Made by a program: the position numbers and the translations under genes. The notes under the pieces were generated by a model. It was not told where the DNA came from. It made no database searches and was given only the letters and a program-made list of their open reading frames with translations. DNA of 47,005 nt, taken from positions 1-47,005 of the forward strand of contig JAEZJP010000312.1 in assembly GCA_023415715.1 (NCBI GenBank). The letters are read 5' to 3'. Origin of the DNA: Bacillota bacterium (GTDB lineage Bacteria; Bacillota; Clostridia; Christensenellales; Aristaeellaceae). Of the stretch, positions 23,967-32,754 are shown piece by piece (the first letter of the stretch is position 1; every line of letters starts with the position of its first letter).

Positions 23967-25001
23967 ATGAAGAAACTGGTAGTACTGGTCCTGTCCCTTA
24001 TGTTGCTGCTGTCCGTTACCACCGCCATGGCCGATACCCTGAAAATCGGCATCGTGACCCCGGATGCGGACCACGGATTCCTGGGTGAAAGCATTGCCCA
24101 TGCCCGCGCCGAAATCGAAGCGCAGGTAGCCGCCGCCGGCGCCGGCAACCTGGAGTACAAATTCGAAGTAGGCGGAGAAGCCGCCAAGCAGATCGCCGCC
24201 ATTGAAAACATTCTCACCTGGGACCCGGACGTCATCGTTCTGTGGCCTCTGGAAGGCGAACAGCTGCGCAATGCCGCCCAGACCGTTGTGGATGCCGGCG
24301 TCAAGCTGGTGATCTATGACCGTCTGATCCCCGATTTCAAGGGCATGGCCGCTGAAATCATGGGCGATAACGAGACCATCGGCAAATGGATGGGCGAATA
24401 CCTGCTCAAGTACTTCAAAGACCGCCTGGATGCCGGCGAAAAGCTGCAGTACCTGCAATTCATCGGCGACAGCTCCACAGTTTCCATCCAGCGCACCAAG
24501 GGCATGGTGGACGTTCTGAACGCTTCCCCCTATGCCGCCCAGTTCGAACTGGTGCATGAAGCCTTCCAGACCGACTGGTCCAACGCCAAGTCCCAGGAAT
24601 TCCTGGAGAACTGGCTGAACACCACCGATCCCAAACAGATCGCCGATGTGGACTTCATATGCACCCATGACGACGAGATCGTGGACGGCCTGACCATCGC
24701 TCTGAACAACTTCACAGGCGAGCAGAACATCAAGCTGATCACCAGCGTGGGCGGCCGCCGCGAAACCCTGGCCACCTACGACAGCCAGAAGATCGACCTG
24801 GTAACCTACTTCTTCAGCCCCTCCTTCATCCGCGAGTCCATCCGTTTGGGATTGGCCGCCGCCAAGGGTGAGCAGTACCAGGGCCAGGATATCACCGGCC
24901 AGTTGTTCCTGATCCCCTCCATCGAGATCGACAAGAACACCGTGGAAGCCTTCCGCAACAGCAAGGAATTCATTGAGCGCTACAGCCTCGAAGCCAAGTA
25001 A
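23967..25001 (+). CDS. Sugar-binding protein of ribose-type ABC importer
   Basis: This protein delivers a monosaccharide or related small sugar to the RbsA/RbsC-type importer encoded next. The 344-aa product starts at ATG 23967, 8 bases after AGGAGG; a longer open frame from 23775 overlaps the lacI gene. The signal peptide (KKLVVLVLSLMLLLSVTTAMA) ends in an AxA site followed by DTLKIG; there is no lipobox cysteine. The mature domain has the type-I periplasmic binding fold: GIVTPDADHGFLGE, a WPLEGEQLRNA segment, DFICTHDDEIVDG and FIRESIRLGLAA. It resembles the RbsB/XylF group rather than the large oligosaccharide binders. The ligand cannot be named from the sequence. Confidence 0.92.
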   Translation: MKKLVVLVLSLMLLLSVTTAMADTLKIGIVTPDADHGFLGESIAHARAEIEAQVAAAGAGNLEYKFEVGGEAAKQIAAIENILTWDPDVIVLWPLEGEQLRNAAQTVVDAGVKLVIYDRLIPDFKGMAAEIMGDNETIGKWMGEYLLKYFKDRLDAGEKLQYLQFIGDSSTVSIQRTKGMVDVLNASPYAAQFELVHEAFQTDWSNAKSQEFLENWLNTTDPKQIADVDFICTHDDEIVDGLTIALNNFTGEQNIKLITSVGGRRETLATYDSQKIDLVTYFFSPSFIRESIRLGLAAAKGEQYQGQDITGQLFLIPSIEIDKNTVEAFRNSKEFIERYSLEAK

Positions 25002-25020
25002 TCCTTCATAGATTCTCCGC

Positions 25021-25054
25021 GCGGGCCGGCCGGCCGCCATGCAGGCCGGCCCGC
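25021..25054 (+). terminator. GC-rich stem-loop between binding-protein and ATPase genes
   Basis: GCGGGCCGGCC (25021-25031) pairs exactly with GGCCGGCCCGC (25044-25054), 19 bases past the stop. There is no U-run. Such structures often protect the binding-protein mRNA or reduce readthrough, giving more binding protein than transporter. Confidence 0.75.
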
Positions 25055-25087
25055 ATCCATACACAAATCATAAGGGAGGGGCCGCCG

Positions 25088-26590
25088 TTGCTCATTGAAA
25101 TGAAAGGGATCGTGGTGGATTTTGGGCCCGTCCGCGCAGTGGACCATGTGGATTTCTCCGTAAAACCCGGAGAAATCGTAGGCCTATTGGGTGAGAACGG
25201 CGCCGGAAAATCCACGTTGATGAACGTGCTGGCCGGCACATTTCCACCGGGCCAGGGGGAAATCCTCCTGGACGGGAAAAAAGTGAACATTGAAAACTCC
25301 CTGCACGCCATGAGGCTCGGGATCCGCTTCATCCATCAGGAGCTGAACCTTTGCAATGACCTGCGGGTTTTTGAAAACATGTACCTGGCGGAAGAATTAA
25401 GCAATGGGCCGTTTTTGAACAAAAAGGAAATGGCGGTAAGGACCGCCAAGGTGTTCGAGCGCATGCAGGTGAACATCGACCCCTGGGCCGTTGTGGGTAC
25501 ATTACAGCCGGCTGAGAAGCAGCTGGTGGAAATCGCCAGGGCGCTTTTGTTCAAATGCGAACTGATTATCATGGATGAGCCTACCACGGCGCTCACTACC
25601 CACGAAATCGAGAGTCTTTTCGTCATCATGCGGCAATTAAGGCAGGAGGGCGTCAGCTTCATTTATATTTCTCATAAGATGCCCGAATTGTTTGAAATTT
25701 GTGAGACGTATTACGTGCTTCGGGACGGCCGCCTGGTGTCCCAGGGAAGCTTCAAGGATATCAACGAATCCACCGTCACGGAAATGATGATCGGACGCCA
25801 GCTGGCCGATGATGACTTTGAAAATAAACCCAACTATAGCAAAAATGAAGTAGCGTTGTCCGTCAAAAACCTTTGCGGCAGCGCCTTTCACAATGTTTCC
25901 TTTGACCTTAACCGGGGTGAGATTGTAGCCATCACAGGCTTGCAAAGCTCAGGGCGCGACGTGCTGGCCGATGCGCTGTTCGGCGCTGAAAGCTGCACCG
26001 GCAGCATTTGTGTAAACGGCACTCCCATTTGCAGCGACAGCCCCATTCTGACCCACATGCACAGGGGGATCGCCATGGTGCCGCGCTCCCGCAAGGAACG
26101 TGGGATACTGAATCACCTGAGCATTTACGACAACACATCCATGGCATACTTCAACACCAAATACAGGCGCCTTTTGATCAATCCTGCAAAGGAAACCGAA
26201 AGATACGTAAGGCAACAGAAGGCGCTTTCCATAAAAGCCGACAACCCGAAAAATCCCATCACCTCCCTGTCCGGCGGAAACCAGCAGAAAGTGATCCTTG
26301 GCCGGTGGCTGGAGACGGACGCCGATATCCTGATCTTCGACAACCCCACCCAGGGCATCGATGTGGGCACGAAGTTTGAAATCTACCACCTGATCCTGAA
26401 GCTTGCGCAAAGCGGGAAAGCCATCCTGGTGTTCAGCTCGGAATTTCCGGAGATCTACAAGGTGGCGGATTCCTGCCTGGTCATGTACAAGGGTGAGGTA
26501 AACGCCGTTTTAGGCCGGGAAGAGCTTACGGAAAAAAACATGATGTACTATGCCACCGGATCAAATTTGGAGGGGATGAAGCATGTTTAG
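25088..26590 (+). CDS. Sugar ABC importer ATPase with two nucleotide-binding domains (RbsA/MglA type)
   Basis: This 500-aa protein powers sugar uptake on the cytoplasmic face of the permease. The first domain is intact: Walker A GENGAGKST (residues 35-43) and Walker B IIMDEPTT. Its signature is weak (LQPAEKQLVEIARAL), as is normal for this family. The second domain has a good signature (SLSGGNQQK, from about residue 393), but its P-loop is replaced by GLQSSGRDVL (from about 284), and Walker B reads LIFDNPTQG, with Asn419 where the catalytic Glu is expected. The TTG at 25088 is the best start: AAGGGAGGGG precedes it and the next ATG is four codons in. It overlaps the permease gene by 8 nt. Confidence 0.93.
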   Translation: MLIEMKGIVVDFGPVRAVDHVDFSVKPGEIVGLLGENGAGKSTLMNVLAGTFPPGQGEILLDGKKVNIENSLHAMRLGIRFIHQELNLCNDLRVFENMYLAEELSNGPFLNKKEMAVRTAKVFERMQVNIDPWAVVGTLQPAEKQLVEIARALLFKCELIIMDEPTTALTTHEIESLFVIMRQLRQEGVSFIYISHKMPELFEICETYYVLRDGRLVSQGSFKDINESTVTEMMIGRQLADDDFENKPNYSKNEVALSVKNLCGSAFHNVSFDLNRGEIVAITGLQSSGRDVLADALFGAESCTGSICVNGTPICSDSPILTHMHRGIAMVPRSRKERGILNHLSIYDNTSMAYFNTKYRRLLINPAKETERYVRQQKALSIKADNPKNPITSLSGGNQQKVILGRWLETDADILIFDNPTQGIDVGTKFEIYHLILKLAQSGKAILVFSSEFPEIYKVADSCLVMYKGEVNAVLGREELTEKNMMYYATGSNLEGMKHV

Positions 26591-27578
26591 GACCTCGCCG
26601 AACATACCGCCCAAAATTTTTCTGAGAAAGATTTTCCCACAGTACAGCTATTGGCTGTCCTTCTTTCTGCTGCTGATCATCGCCAGGATCATCAATCCGA
26701 ACTTTTTCCGCTGGACGAACATTTCTAATATCTTTGTACAAAGCGCCCCTACCGGCATTATCGCCCTGGGGATGACCATGATCATCTGCGCCGGGCAGAT
26801 CGATATTTCCGTCGGCGCGCAGGTAGCCATCATATCGGGCCTGAGCATCATGGTATTGAACGCTACCAGCAGCATTTGGGTGACGTTTCTGTTCTGCCTG
26901 GGCCTGGGCTTGTTTATCGGTACCTTCAACGGCGTGCTGGTAGCCAAGGGCCGCATGCCGGCCATGATTGCGACATTGGCGGTGCAGACGGCCTGCCGTT
27001 CCATCATCAACCAAATCGGCCAGGGCGGCCCCTTCACCGTAGCCGACAAGGCCAACTATGATGTTTTCCGCATGGTGGCAGCAGGCTCCATTCAAATTAC
27101 GGACGGCTTCAAGATCCCTTACCCCATGATCATGTTCATACTGATTTCACTTCTGTTCGGGCTGATCATGCAAAGGACCAAACTGGGCAAGCATGTGTAC
27201 GCCGTGGGCAGCAACGAAACTTCCGCCCGCTTGGCCGGCGTAAGCGTGGATAAGGTAAAGATCCTCGTGTTCACCATTACGGGTCTATTATGCGGCTTCT
27301 CCGGCTGGCTGTACGCCTCTAGGGTCATGGCGGTGGCGGCTGCCAGCGCCGGCAACCTGTTTGAAATGGACGCCATCGCTGCCGTGGCCATCGGCGGCAC
27401 CGCCATGAACGGCGGCCGCGGCAAGATCATCGGCACCTTCCTTGGCGTACTCATGTTTAAGATCATCAACAACATCCTGACCATGGCCAACGTGCCCACC
27501 TTCTTAAACGGCGCCATCAGCGGCGGCATCATCATCATCGCGGTACTGTTGCAAAACACGCAGGGAAGAAGAAAGTAA
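26583..27578 (+). CDS. Sugar ABC importer permease (RbsC type)
   Basis: This is the membrane channel subunit for the ribose-type importer, 331 aa, mostly hydrophobic with about eight to ten predicted spans. Diagnostic features of the branched-chain/ribose permease family are ALGMTMIICAGQIDISVGA near residue 60, the GTFNGVLVAKGRMPAMIATLA stretch and, late in the protein, AIGGTAMNGGRGKIIGTFLG. It starts 8 nt inside the ATPase gene, with GGAGG upstream. It probably forms a homodimer with one RbsA-type ATPase. The Gfo/Idh gene follows after 13 nt. Confidence 0.94.
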   Translation: MFRTSPNIPPKIFLRKIFPQYSYWLSFFLLLIIARIINPNFFRWTNISNIFVQSAPTGIIALGMTMIICAGQIDISVGAQVAIISGLSIMVLNATSSIWVTFLFCLGLGLFIGTFNGVLVAKGRMPAMIATLAVQTACRSIINQIGQGGPFTVADKANYDVFRMVAAGSIQITDGFKIPYPMIMFILISLLFGLIMQRTKLGKHVYAVGSNETSARLAGVSVDKVKILVFTITGLLCGFSGWLYASRVMAVAAASAGNLFEMDAIAAVAIGGTAMNGGRGKIIGTFLGVLMFKIINNILTMANVPTFLNGAISGGIIIIAVLLQNTQGRRK

Positions 27579-27591
27579 AGGGGGACCTCGC

Positions 27592-28638
27592 ATGCTCAAA
27601 ATCGGCATCATCGGCTGCGGCAAGATCACCCAGGTGCGACACGCCCCGGAGTATCAGGAAAACCCCAACTGCATTCTTACTGCCTATTTTGACGGAATCC
27701 CCGATCGGGCCAAGGCTTTGGCCGGCCAATACGGCGGCAAGGCTTATGACAGCGTGGATGCGTTGCTATCAAGTGATGTGGATGCAGTTAGCGTCTGCGT
27801 TGCCAATGTGGATCATGCCTCCGTTACCATCAGGGCGCTGGACGCCGGCAAGCACGTACTTTGCGAAAAGCCAATGGCAACAACGCTTGAAGATTGCGAG
27901 GCTATGGTTGCCGCAGCAAAAAAGAACAACAGGTTTTTAATGATCGGCCACAACCAGCGCTTTGCACTGGCCCACCAAAAGGCAAGGGAACTGATTCTTG
28001 CAGGCGAGATCGGAAAGCCGCTTTCCTTCCATACCACCTTCGGCCATCCCGGCCCGGAAGGTTGGACGGGGCTTGCCAACTCATGGTTTTTTGACAAAAA
28101 GCAGGCTGCTTTCGGAGTTCTTGCGGACCTGGGTGTTCATAAAGCAGACATCATCCATTTCCTGCTTGGCGAACCGGTGGTGGAAGTCACCGCCGCTGTC
28201 GGTACGCTGGACAAAAAGTTTCCCGATGGCTCTCCCATATCGGTAGAAGACAATGCGCTTTGCCTGATGAAAACGAAAAGCGGTGCTCTTGGCCAGCTTC
28301 ACGTAAGCTGGACGTTCTATGGCCAGGAGGATAACTCTACCCGCATCTACGGCACGGAGGGCACTTTGCGTTTGTATGACGATCCCGTTTATTCCCTGAT
28401 CGTAGAAAAGCGGAACGGGGAAGTAATTCGGTATCAGTTGGATCAAATGGCTTCCAACAAGGATCAAACTTCGGGCGCGCGCAAGAACACCGGCGTCATC
28501 AATGCCTTTGTGGAAAGCATTATCAACAATCAAACCCCTCCGGTGGACGGCGCGGAAGCCATAAAGGCTATGCGTGTGATATTTGCGGCCGATCAATCTG
28601 CCAAAGAACAGAAGGCCGTCTTTATCGAACATACGTAA
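27592..28638 (+). CDS. Gfo/Idh/MocA-family NAD(P)-dependent oxidoreductase
   Basis: Family members oxidise or reduce sugars and inositols, some making 3-keto-glycosides. The 348-aa protein opens with the Rossmann motif IGIIGCGKIT (GxGxxx), has the CEKPMAT block with the EKP lysine around residue 95, and DLGVHKADIIHFL with the expected catalytic Asp/His near residue 180. The second domain is an open beta sheet. It is in the same operon as the sugar importer (13-nt gap) and directly before a TIM-barrel isomerase/epimerase, a pairing that recurs at 35.9-38.7 kb. It probably acts on the imported sugar. The specific reaction is unknown. Confidence 0.92.
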   Translation: MLKIGIIGCGKITQVRHAPEYQENPNCILTAYFDGIPDRAKALAGQYGGKAYDSVDALLSSDVDAVSVCVANVDHASVTIRALDAGKHVLCEKPMATTLEDCEAMVAAAKKNNRFLMIGHNQRFALAHQKARELILAGEIGKPLSFHTTFGHPGPEGWTGLANSWFFDKKQAAFGVLADLGVHKADIIHFLLGEPVVEVTAAVGTLDKKFPDGSPISVEDNALCLMKTKSGALGQLHVSWTFYGQEDNSTRIYGTEGTLRLYDDPVYSLIVEKRNGEVIRYQLDQMASNKDQTSGARKNTGVINAFVESIINNQTPPVDGAEAIKAMRVIFAADQSAKEQKAVFIEHT

Positions 28639-28657
28639 GGCAAGGAGGCGCTAATAC

Positions 28658-29647
28658 ATGAAACGTCCTGTTACTATTTGTTCCGGCCAGTTCGGCGACA
28701 TCCCGCTGCCTGACCTTTGCAAAAAGATGCATGATATCGGCTATGAGGGATTCGAGCTGGCCTGCCAGGCCCATGTGGATGTGGAGAAGACCATCTCCTC
28801 CGAAGCCTACCGCGAATCGCTACTAGGCACGCTTGACAAGTACGGCATGAAGATCGGTGCGCTTTCAGCTCACCTTACCGGCCAATGCGTAGGTGACAAT
28901 TACGACAAGCGCCTTGACAACTTCGCCCCCAAGGCGTTTCGCGGCAAGCCCGAGGAGATCCGCGCCTGGGCCATTGAAACCATGAAAAAAACCGCGCGGG
29001 CTGCGCAGCTATTGAATGTACCGGTAGTAACGTGCTTTTTAGGCTCTCCCATCTGGGCCTGGTGGTATTCCTTCCCCCAAACTACGCCTGAAATGGTGGC
29101 TGCGGGCTTTGACCTAATCAAGGAATTGTGGACGCCCATCTTTGACGTGTTTGACGAGTGTGGCGTCAAGCTGGCTTTGGAAGTGCACCCCACGGAAATT
29201 GCCTTTGACTACTACAGTACCCGCCGCCTTTTGGAAACGCTCGATTACCGCCCTACCCTGGGTCTGAACTTCGATCCAAGTCATCTTGTATGGCAGCGGG
29301 TGGACCCCATCGTATTCCTGCGTGACTTTGCCGACCGCATCTACCATGTGCACCTGAAAGATGTGAAGTTGAGCCGCGACGGGCGCGCCGGCGTGCTGGG
29401 CTCCCATCTGGAATTTGGCGACACGCGCCGGGGCTGGAACTTTGTATCCCTGGGCCACGGCGATGTGGATTTTGATGCCGTAACAAGAGAGCTGAACCAG
29501 ATGGGCTACCATGGCCCGCTTTGCGTGGAATGGGAAGACAGCGGCATGGAAAGGATGCGGGGCGCTGCAGAATCATTTGAATTCGCAAGCCGCATGAACT
29601 TCGAGCCTTCCGCCTTCTCCTTCGACAGCGCGCTGAAGGCGGAATAA
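28658..29647 (+). CDS. Sugar phosphate isomerase/epimerase-like TIM barrel (AP_endonuc_2 family)
   Basis: This is a xylose-isomerase-like (beta/alpha)8 protein of 329 aa. Metal-binding positions of the family are visible: E at ALEVHPTEIAF, the NFDPSHL block, HLKD (VHLKDVKL) and the final CVEWEDSG glutamate. Relatives include sugar isomerases, epimerases and enzymes acting on 3-keto sugars. AAGGAGG lies 13 nt before the ATG. It is the last gene of the LacI-headed operon and ends 2 nt from the stop of the convergent ROK regulator gene, with no visible terminator between them. Substrate unknown. Confidence 0.9.
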   Translation: MKRPVTICSGQFGDIPLPDLCKKMHDIGYEGFELACQAHVDVEKTISSEAYRESLLGTLDKYGMKIGALSAHLTGQCVGDNYDKRLDNFAPKAFRGKPEEIRAWAIETMKKTARAAQLLNVPVVTCFLGSPIWAWWYSFPQTTPEMVAAGFDLIKELWTPIFDVFDECGVKLALEVHPTEIAFDYYSTRRLLETLDYRPTLGLNFDPSHLVWQRVDPIVFLRDFADRIYHVHLKDVKLSRDGRAGVLGSHLEFGDTRRGWNFVSLGHGDVDFDAVTRELNQMGYHGPLCVEWEDSGMERMRGAAESFEFASRMNFEPSAFSFDSALKAE

Positions 29648-29649
29648 TT

Positions 29650-30840
29650 CTAGCCTTCCTCTATCATGGCCATCAGCCGGCTTTCGCTGCGGAAGCTCAG
29701 GTCCAAGGCCGCCAGCGAAGCGGCTGCAGGCATGTTGATGGGCTCGGGGTCCAATAGGCCTATATCCACCGTGTGGCGCTTTGTGAAAATGCTCTTGGCA
29801 TACAGCGCATCCAGCATTTTAAAGTACAGCGCCCGCTGGCGGTGAAGCCATGTGCAGTAGATCAGCAGTTCCTCCGGATCGTAGTTCATGATGATGGTAC
29901 TGGTGGTATCCACCAGGTACCCAACCGCCTGGGCGAACACCTTGCGGGCCACGGGATCATCCTTTTCTCCCAGGGCGATCACATCCTCCACCCTTTGGCA
30001 GCTTCCGCCTGTCTGGGCATTATACTGCTTCACAATACCGATGTCCGAGCAGTAAAGCTCCAGGCAGCCTGTGTTTCCGCAGGAGCAGGGGATGCCGTCC
30101 TTGCGCACGGTCAGGTGACCGATCTCCCCCGACAGGCTGTGGGAGCCGCGGAATACCTCGCCATGGATGTTAAATGCCGCACCAATGCCTTCGCAGATGG
30201 ACAAAAATGCGGCGCATTCCCTGCGCTTCAATTTTCCCACATGTTGAAGGTAACGTATCCCTGCGTACACATCCTTGTCCACCGCTACGGGGAGTGCCAA
30301 TGCATCGCATAGGCGGTGGGCCAATGGGTACTGCTGCCACAGCGGTGCTGCGGCAATCTCCAGCACAGTCCCCTTTTCAAAGTCAACCGGCCCTGGTACG
30401 GTAACACCAACGCCGAAGCAATCCTCCCTGCGCATATTGCCATCAATGATCTCCTGCTCTACGGCCTGGGCAACGAAGGAAGCGTACGACTCCGGCCCGG
30501 TTTCGCCCAAGCTTAAGGGATATGCGTTCTTATGCAAAAGCCCGAGGTTCATGTCAAACAGGCCGATCTCCAGCCTGTCTATGCGGATACTGACGCCCAC
30601 AAAAAAGCCCAGCTCTTTGGGAATCGCGTAGCAGAAGGGCTTGCGGCCTCCGCTGGAGCCTTGGGAACCGGTGCATGTGATGACACCTTTTTGTTCCAAA
30701 AAGGATACGATCCCATGCACCGCGGAGGCTGTTAGCCCAGTCTTATTCGCAATTTGCGGTTTGGAGATGTCAGGGTAACGCTGAATGAGCCGCAGCACGG
30801 TTTTATAATGCTCACGCTTGATCTGGCCCGGTTCCGCCAT
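29650..30840 (-). CDS. ROK-family transcriptional regulator (NagC/XylR type)
   Basis: This is a repressor that senses a sugar or sugar phosphate. The N-terminus has a winged HTH (ISKPQIANKTGLTASAVHGIVSFL), and the rest is a ROK kinase-like fold with the zinc motif CSCGNTGCLE (about residues 250-260) and a GEIGHLTV block. The phosphate-binding region of active kinases is altered, as in other ROK regulators. The frame opens with TTG at 30843, but ATG at 30840 has the better spacing to the AGAAGGG site. It is divergent from the HAD/kinase module and convergent with the importer operon, so it may control either. The 73-base gap to the HAD gene holds its promoter. Confidence 0.9.
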   Translation of the reverse strand: MAEPGQIKREHYKTVLRLIQRYPDISKPQIANKTGLTASAVHGIVSFLEQKGVITCTGSQGSSGGRKPFCYAIPKELGFFVGVSIRIDRLEIGLFDMNLGLLHKNAYPLSLGETGPESYASFVAQAVEQEIIDGNMRREDCFGVGVTVPGPVDFEKGTVLEIAAAPLWQQYPLAHRLCDALALPVAVDKDVYAGIRYLQHVGKLKRRECAAFLSICEGIGAAFNIHGEVFRGSHSLSGEIGHLTVRKDGIPCSCGNTGCLELYCSDIGIVKQYNAQTGGSCQRVEDVIALGEKDDPVARKVFAQAVGYLVDTTSTIIMNYDPEELLIYCTWLHRQRALYFKMLDALYAKSIFTKRHTVDIGLLDPEPINMPAAASLAALDLSFRSESRLMAMIEEG

Positions 30841-30878
30841 CAAGACCCTTCTTTCTTTTCGGTAAAAAAGTTAATGTT

Positions 30879-30907
30879 ATAGTATCAGGAACCGTATCAT
30901 TCGTCAA
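30879..30907 (-). promoter_or_regulatory. Promoter of the ROK regulator
   Basis: On the minus strand TTGACG (30907-30902), a 17-base spacer and TACTAT (30884-30879) lie about 40 bases before the start. The rightward HAD gene begins only 10-34 bases away on the other side, so expression of the two directions is probably interdependent. Confidence 0.65.
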
Positions 30908-30916
30908 TGAGGAAGG

Positions 30917-31762
30917 ATGGCCGCCTCCGGGCGGAAACGCATGAGAAAAAACGAAGTTTATATAGAACTGATCCGTCCCCGGAACGGCAGCTTTCAATAC
31001 GCGGTGCTGGACTTTGACGGTACCCTCAGCCTGATCCGGGAAGGCTGGCAGCAAATTATGATCCCCTATTTTTCAGACATTCTGATTCATACACCGGAGG
31101 GAATCCAAAGGGATCCCGCGGAGCTTAACGCGCTGGCCCGGGAATTTATCTTCTTCCATACAGGCAAGCAGACCATTTACCAGTGTATTGCCCTTGCGGA
31201 GGAAATCAAAAAACTGGGCGGCACGCCGGAGGACCCGCAGGTCTACAAGGATGAATACCACAGGCGGCTGCTTATGCGCATCGACAACCGGCTAAGAGGC
31301 CTTGAAGACGGCTCCATCGACCCGGAAACGTTGACGGTGCCCGGCACTTACGAACTTTTATCCATGCTCCGCCGCCACGGAATCGCGTTGTATTTGGCCA
31401 GCGGCACCGATGAAACCTATGTCCTGAATGAGGCCCGGCTGCTTAAACTGGATCACTTTTTTGAGGGGCACATCTATGGCGCCCAGCGGGATTACAAGAC
31501 ATTTTCCAAAAAGATGGTCATAGAGCGTATTCTTCGTGAAAACAACCTTTCAGGCCAGCAGCTTCTGGGGTTTGGTGATGGCTATGTGGAAATTGAAAAC
31601 GTGAAAGCCGTGGGCGGCACCGCCATCGGTGTTGCCTCCAACGAAGCTGAGCGGCAGGGCATCGACGAATGGAAACGGGAACGTCTGATCCGTGCAGGCG
31701 CGGATGTGATTATCCCCGATTACAGGAATATTGACGAATTGGAAGCCTATCTGTTTCATTAA
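30917..31762 (+). CDS. HAD-family phosphatase, first gene of the heptose-like module
   Basis: This haloacid-dehalogenase-type phosphohydrolase (281 aa from ATG 30917) is the likely phosphatase of the module. Motif I is VLDFDGTLS with the nucleophile Asp and the second Asp two residues on. Motif II is the Ser/Thr of YLASGTD, a lysine follows in the DYKTFSKK region, and motif IV is GFGDGYVEI. A helical cap lies between motifs I and II, as in the phosphoglucomutase/phosphoglycolate group. The start is uncertain: GAGGAAGG abuts ATG 30917, and ATG 30941 (MRKNEVYIELIR) is an alternative with a weak site. It precedes the deoxyhypusine-synthase-like gene by 20 nt. In heptose pathways GmhB fills this step but belongs to a shorter cap-less HAD type, so this is not GmhB itself. 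Confidence 0.82.
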   Translation: MAASGRKRMRKNEVYIELIRPRNGSFQYAVLDFDGTLSLIREGWQQIMIPYFSDILIHTPEGIQRDPAELNALAREFIFFHTGKQTIYQCIALAEEIKKLGGTPEDPQVYKDEYHRRLLMRIDNRLRGLEDGSIDPETLTVPGTYELLSMLRRHGIALYLASGTDETYVLNEARLLKLDHFFEGHIYGAQRDYKTFSKKMVIERILRENNLSGQQLLGFGDGYVEIENVKAVGGTAIGVASNEAERQGIDEWKRERLIRAGADVIIPDYRNIDELEAYLFH

Positions 31763-31782
31763 TCAGCGGGAGGGAATGCAAT

Positions 31783-32754
31783 ATGCCTTTTGCCCAGTTT
31801 GACAGGTCCAGGCTTTTATTGAAGCCCCTGACGCAAAGGACCCATGACTTGAATCTGAATGTGATGATGGACCCTGACGCATGCCCTAAATATGCACATG
31901 AAACCATCAGCATATTGGCCGAGCGCATCCGCAATGCACGTGATAAAGGCGCTGCGGTGCTTATGATGATGGGCGCCCATGTACTTCGGGCCGGGGCAGC
32001 GCCCTGCCTGATCCGGCTGATGGAGGAGGGGTATATCACCCACTTTGCGTTAAACGGTGCCGGCAGCATTCATGATTTTGAGTTCGCCATGATCGGCGCC
32101 ACCACAGAAAGCGTGGCCCGCTACATTCGCGAAGGGCAGTTCGGCCTGTGGCAGGAGGATGCGCTTTTAAACGAGGCCGTGAAGGAAGGCGCAAAGGACG
32201 GGTTAGGCTATGGCGAAGCAGTAGGCAGGTATATATGGGAGAACAACTTCCCTTACCGCGATTACAGCCTTCTGGCTGCCGGCTATAAAAACCAGGTGCC
32301 CGTTACCGTTCACGTAAGCATTGGCTGTGATATCGTTCATGAGCAGCCCAATTTCGACGGTGCTATCATTGGGGAAGCCACCTACAGGGATTTTCTGATT
32401 TACGCAAGTACCGTGGAAAACCTGGAGTGCGGCGTTTTCCTGAACTTCGGCTCGGCGGTGACAGGGCCGGAGGTTTATTTGAAAGCTCTCTCCATGGCCA
32501 GGAACGTTGCCCATCAGCAAAACAGGCATATCGGTCATTTCACCACAGCTGTGTTTGATCTTCTGCCCCTGGAAGGCAAAAATGTGCATGAGGAGCCGCC
32601 CAAGTCCGACCCGCGGTACTATTTCCGGCCCTGGAAAACCATCATGGCCAGAACCGTAGCCGACGGCGGGGAAAGCTTTTATGTTCAGGGGCAGCACAGC
32701 GATACGGTGGCCGCCCTCACAAACCTGCTCCTTCACGGGGAGGGACGCAAATGA
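31783..32754 (+). CDS. Deoxyhypusine-synthase-like protein of unknown function
   Basis: This 323-aa protein is unlikely to make hypusine, since bacteria lack the eukaryotic-type pathway in most cases. What is visible: MMMGAHVLRAG (from residue 61), HFALNGAGSIHDFEFAMIG (from about 87), a YGEAVGRYIWE segment, VHVSIGCDIVHEQP, FLNFGSAVTGPEV, YYFRPWKT (279-286, with K285) and TVADGGESFYVQG. The layout, with an NAD-type nucleotide-binding region and a late lysine, recalls the deoxyhypusine synthase fold; this is from pattern memory, not an alignment. It overlaps the PfkB kinase gene by 4 nt and lies in a five-gene module with HAD, PfkB, ROK and SIS proteins. An NAD-dependent transformation of a sugar phosphate is a reasonable guess only. 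Confidence 0.65.
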   Translation: MPFAQFDRSRLLLKPLTQRTHDLNLNVMMDPDACPKYAHETISILAERIRNARDKGAAVLMMMGAHVLRAGAAPCLIRLMEEGYITHFALNGAGSIHDFEFAMIGATTESVARYIREGQFGLWQEDALLNEAVKEGAKDGLGYGEAVGRYIWENNFPYRDYSLLAAGYKNQVPVTVHVSIGCDIVHEQPNFDGAIIGEATYRDFLIYASTVENLECGVFLNFGSAVTGPEVYLKALSMARNVAHQQNRHIGHFTTAVFDLLPLEGKNVHEEPPKSDPRYYFRPWKTIMARTVADGGESFYVQGQHSDTVAALTNLLLHGEGRK

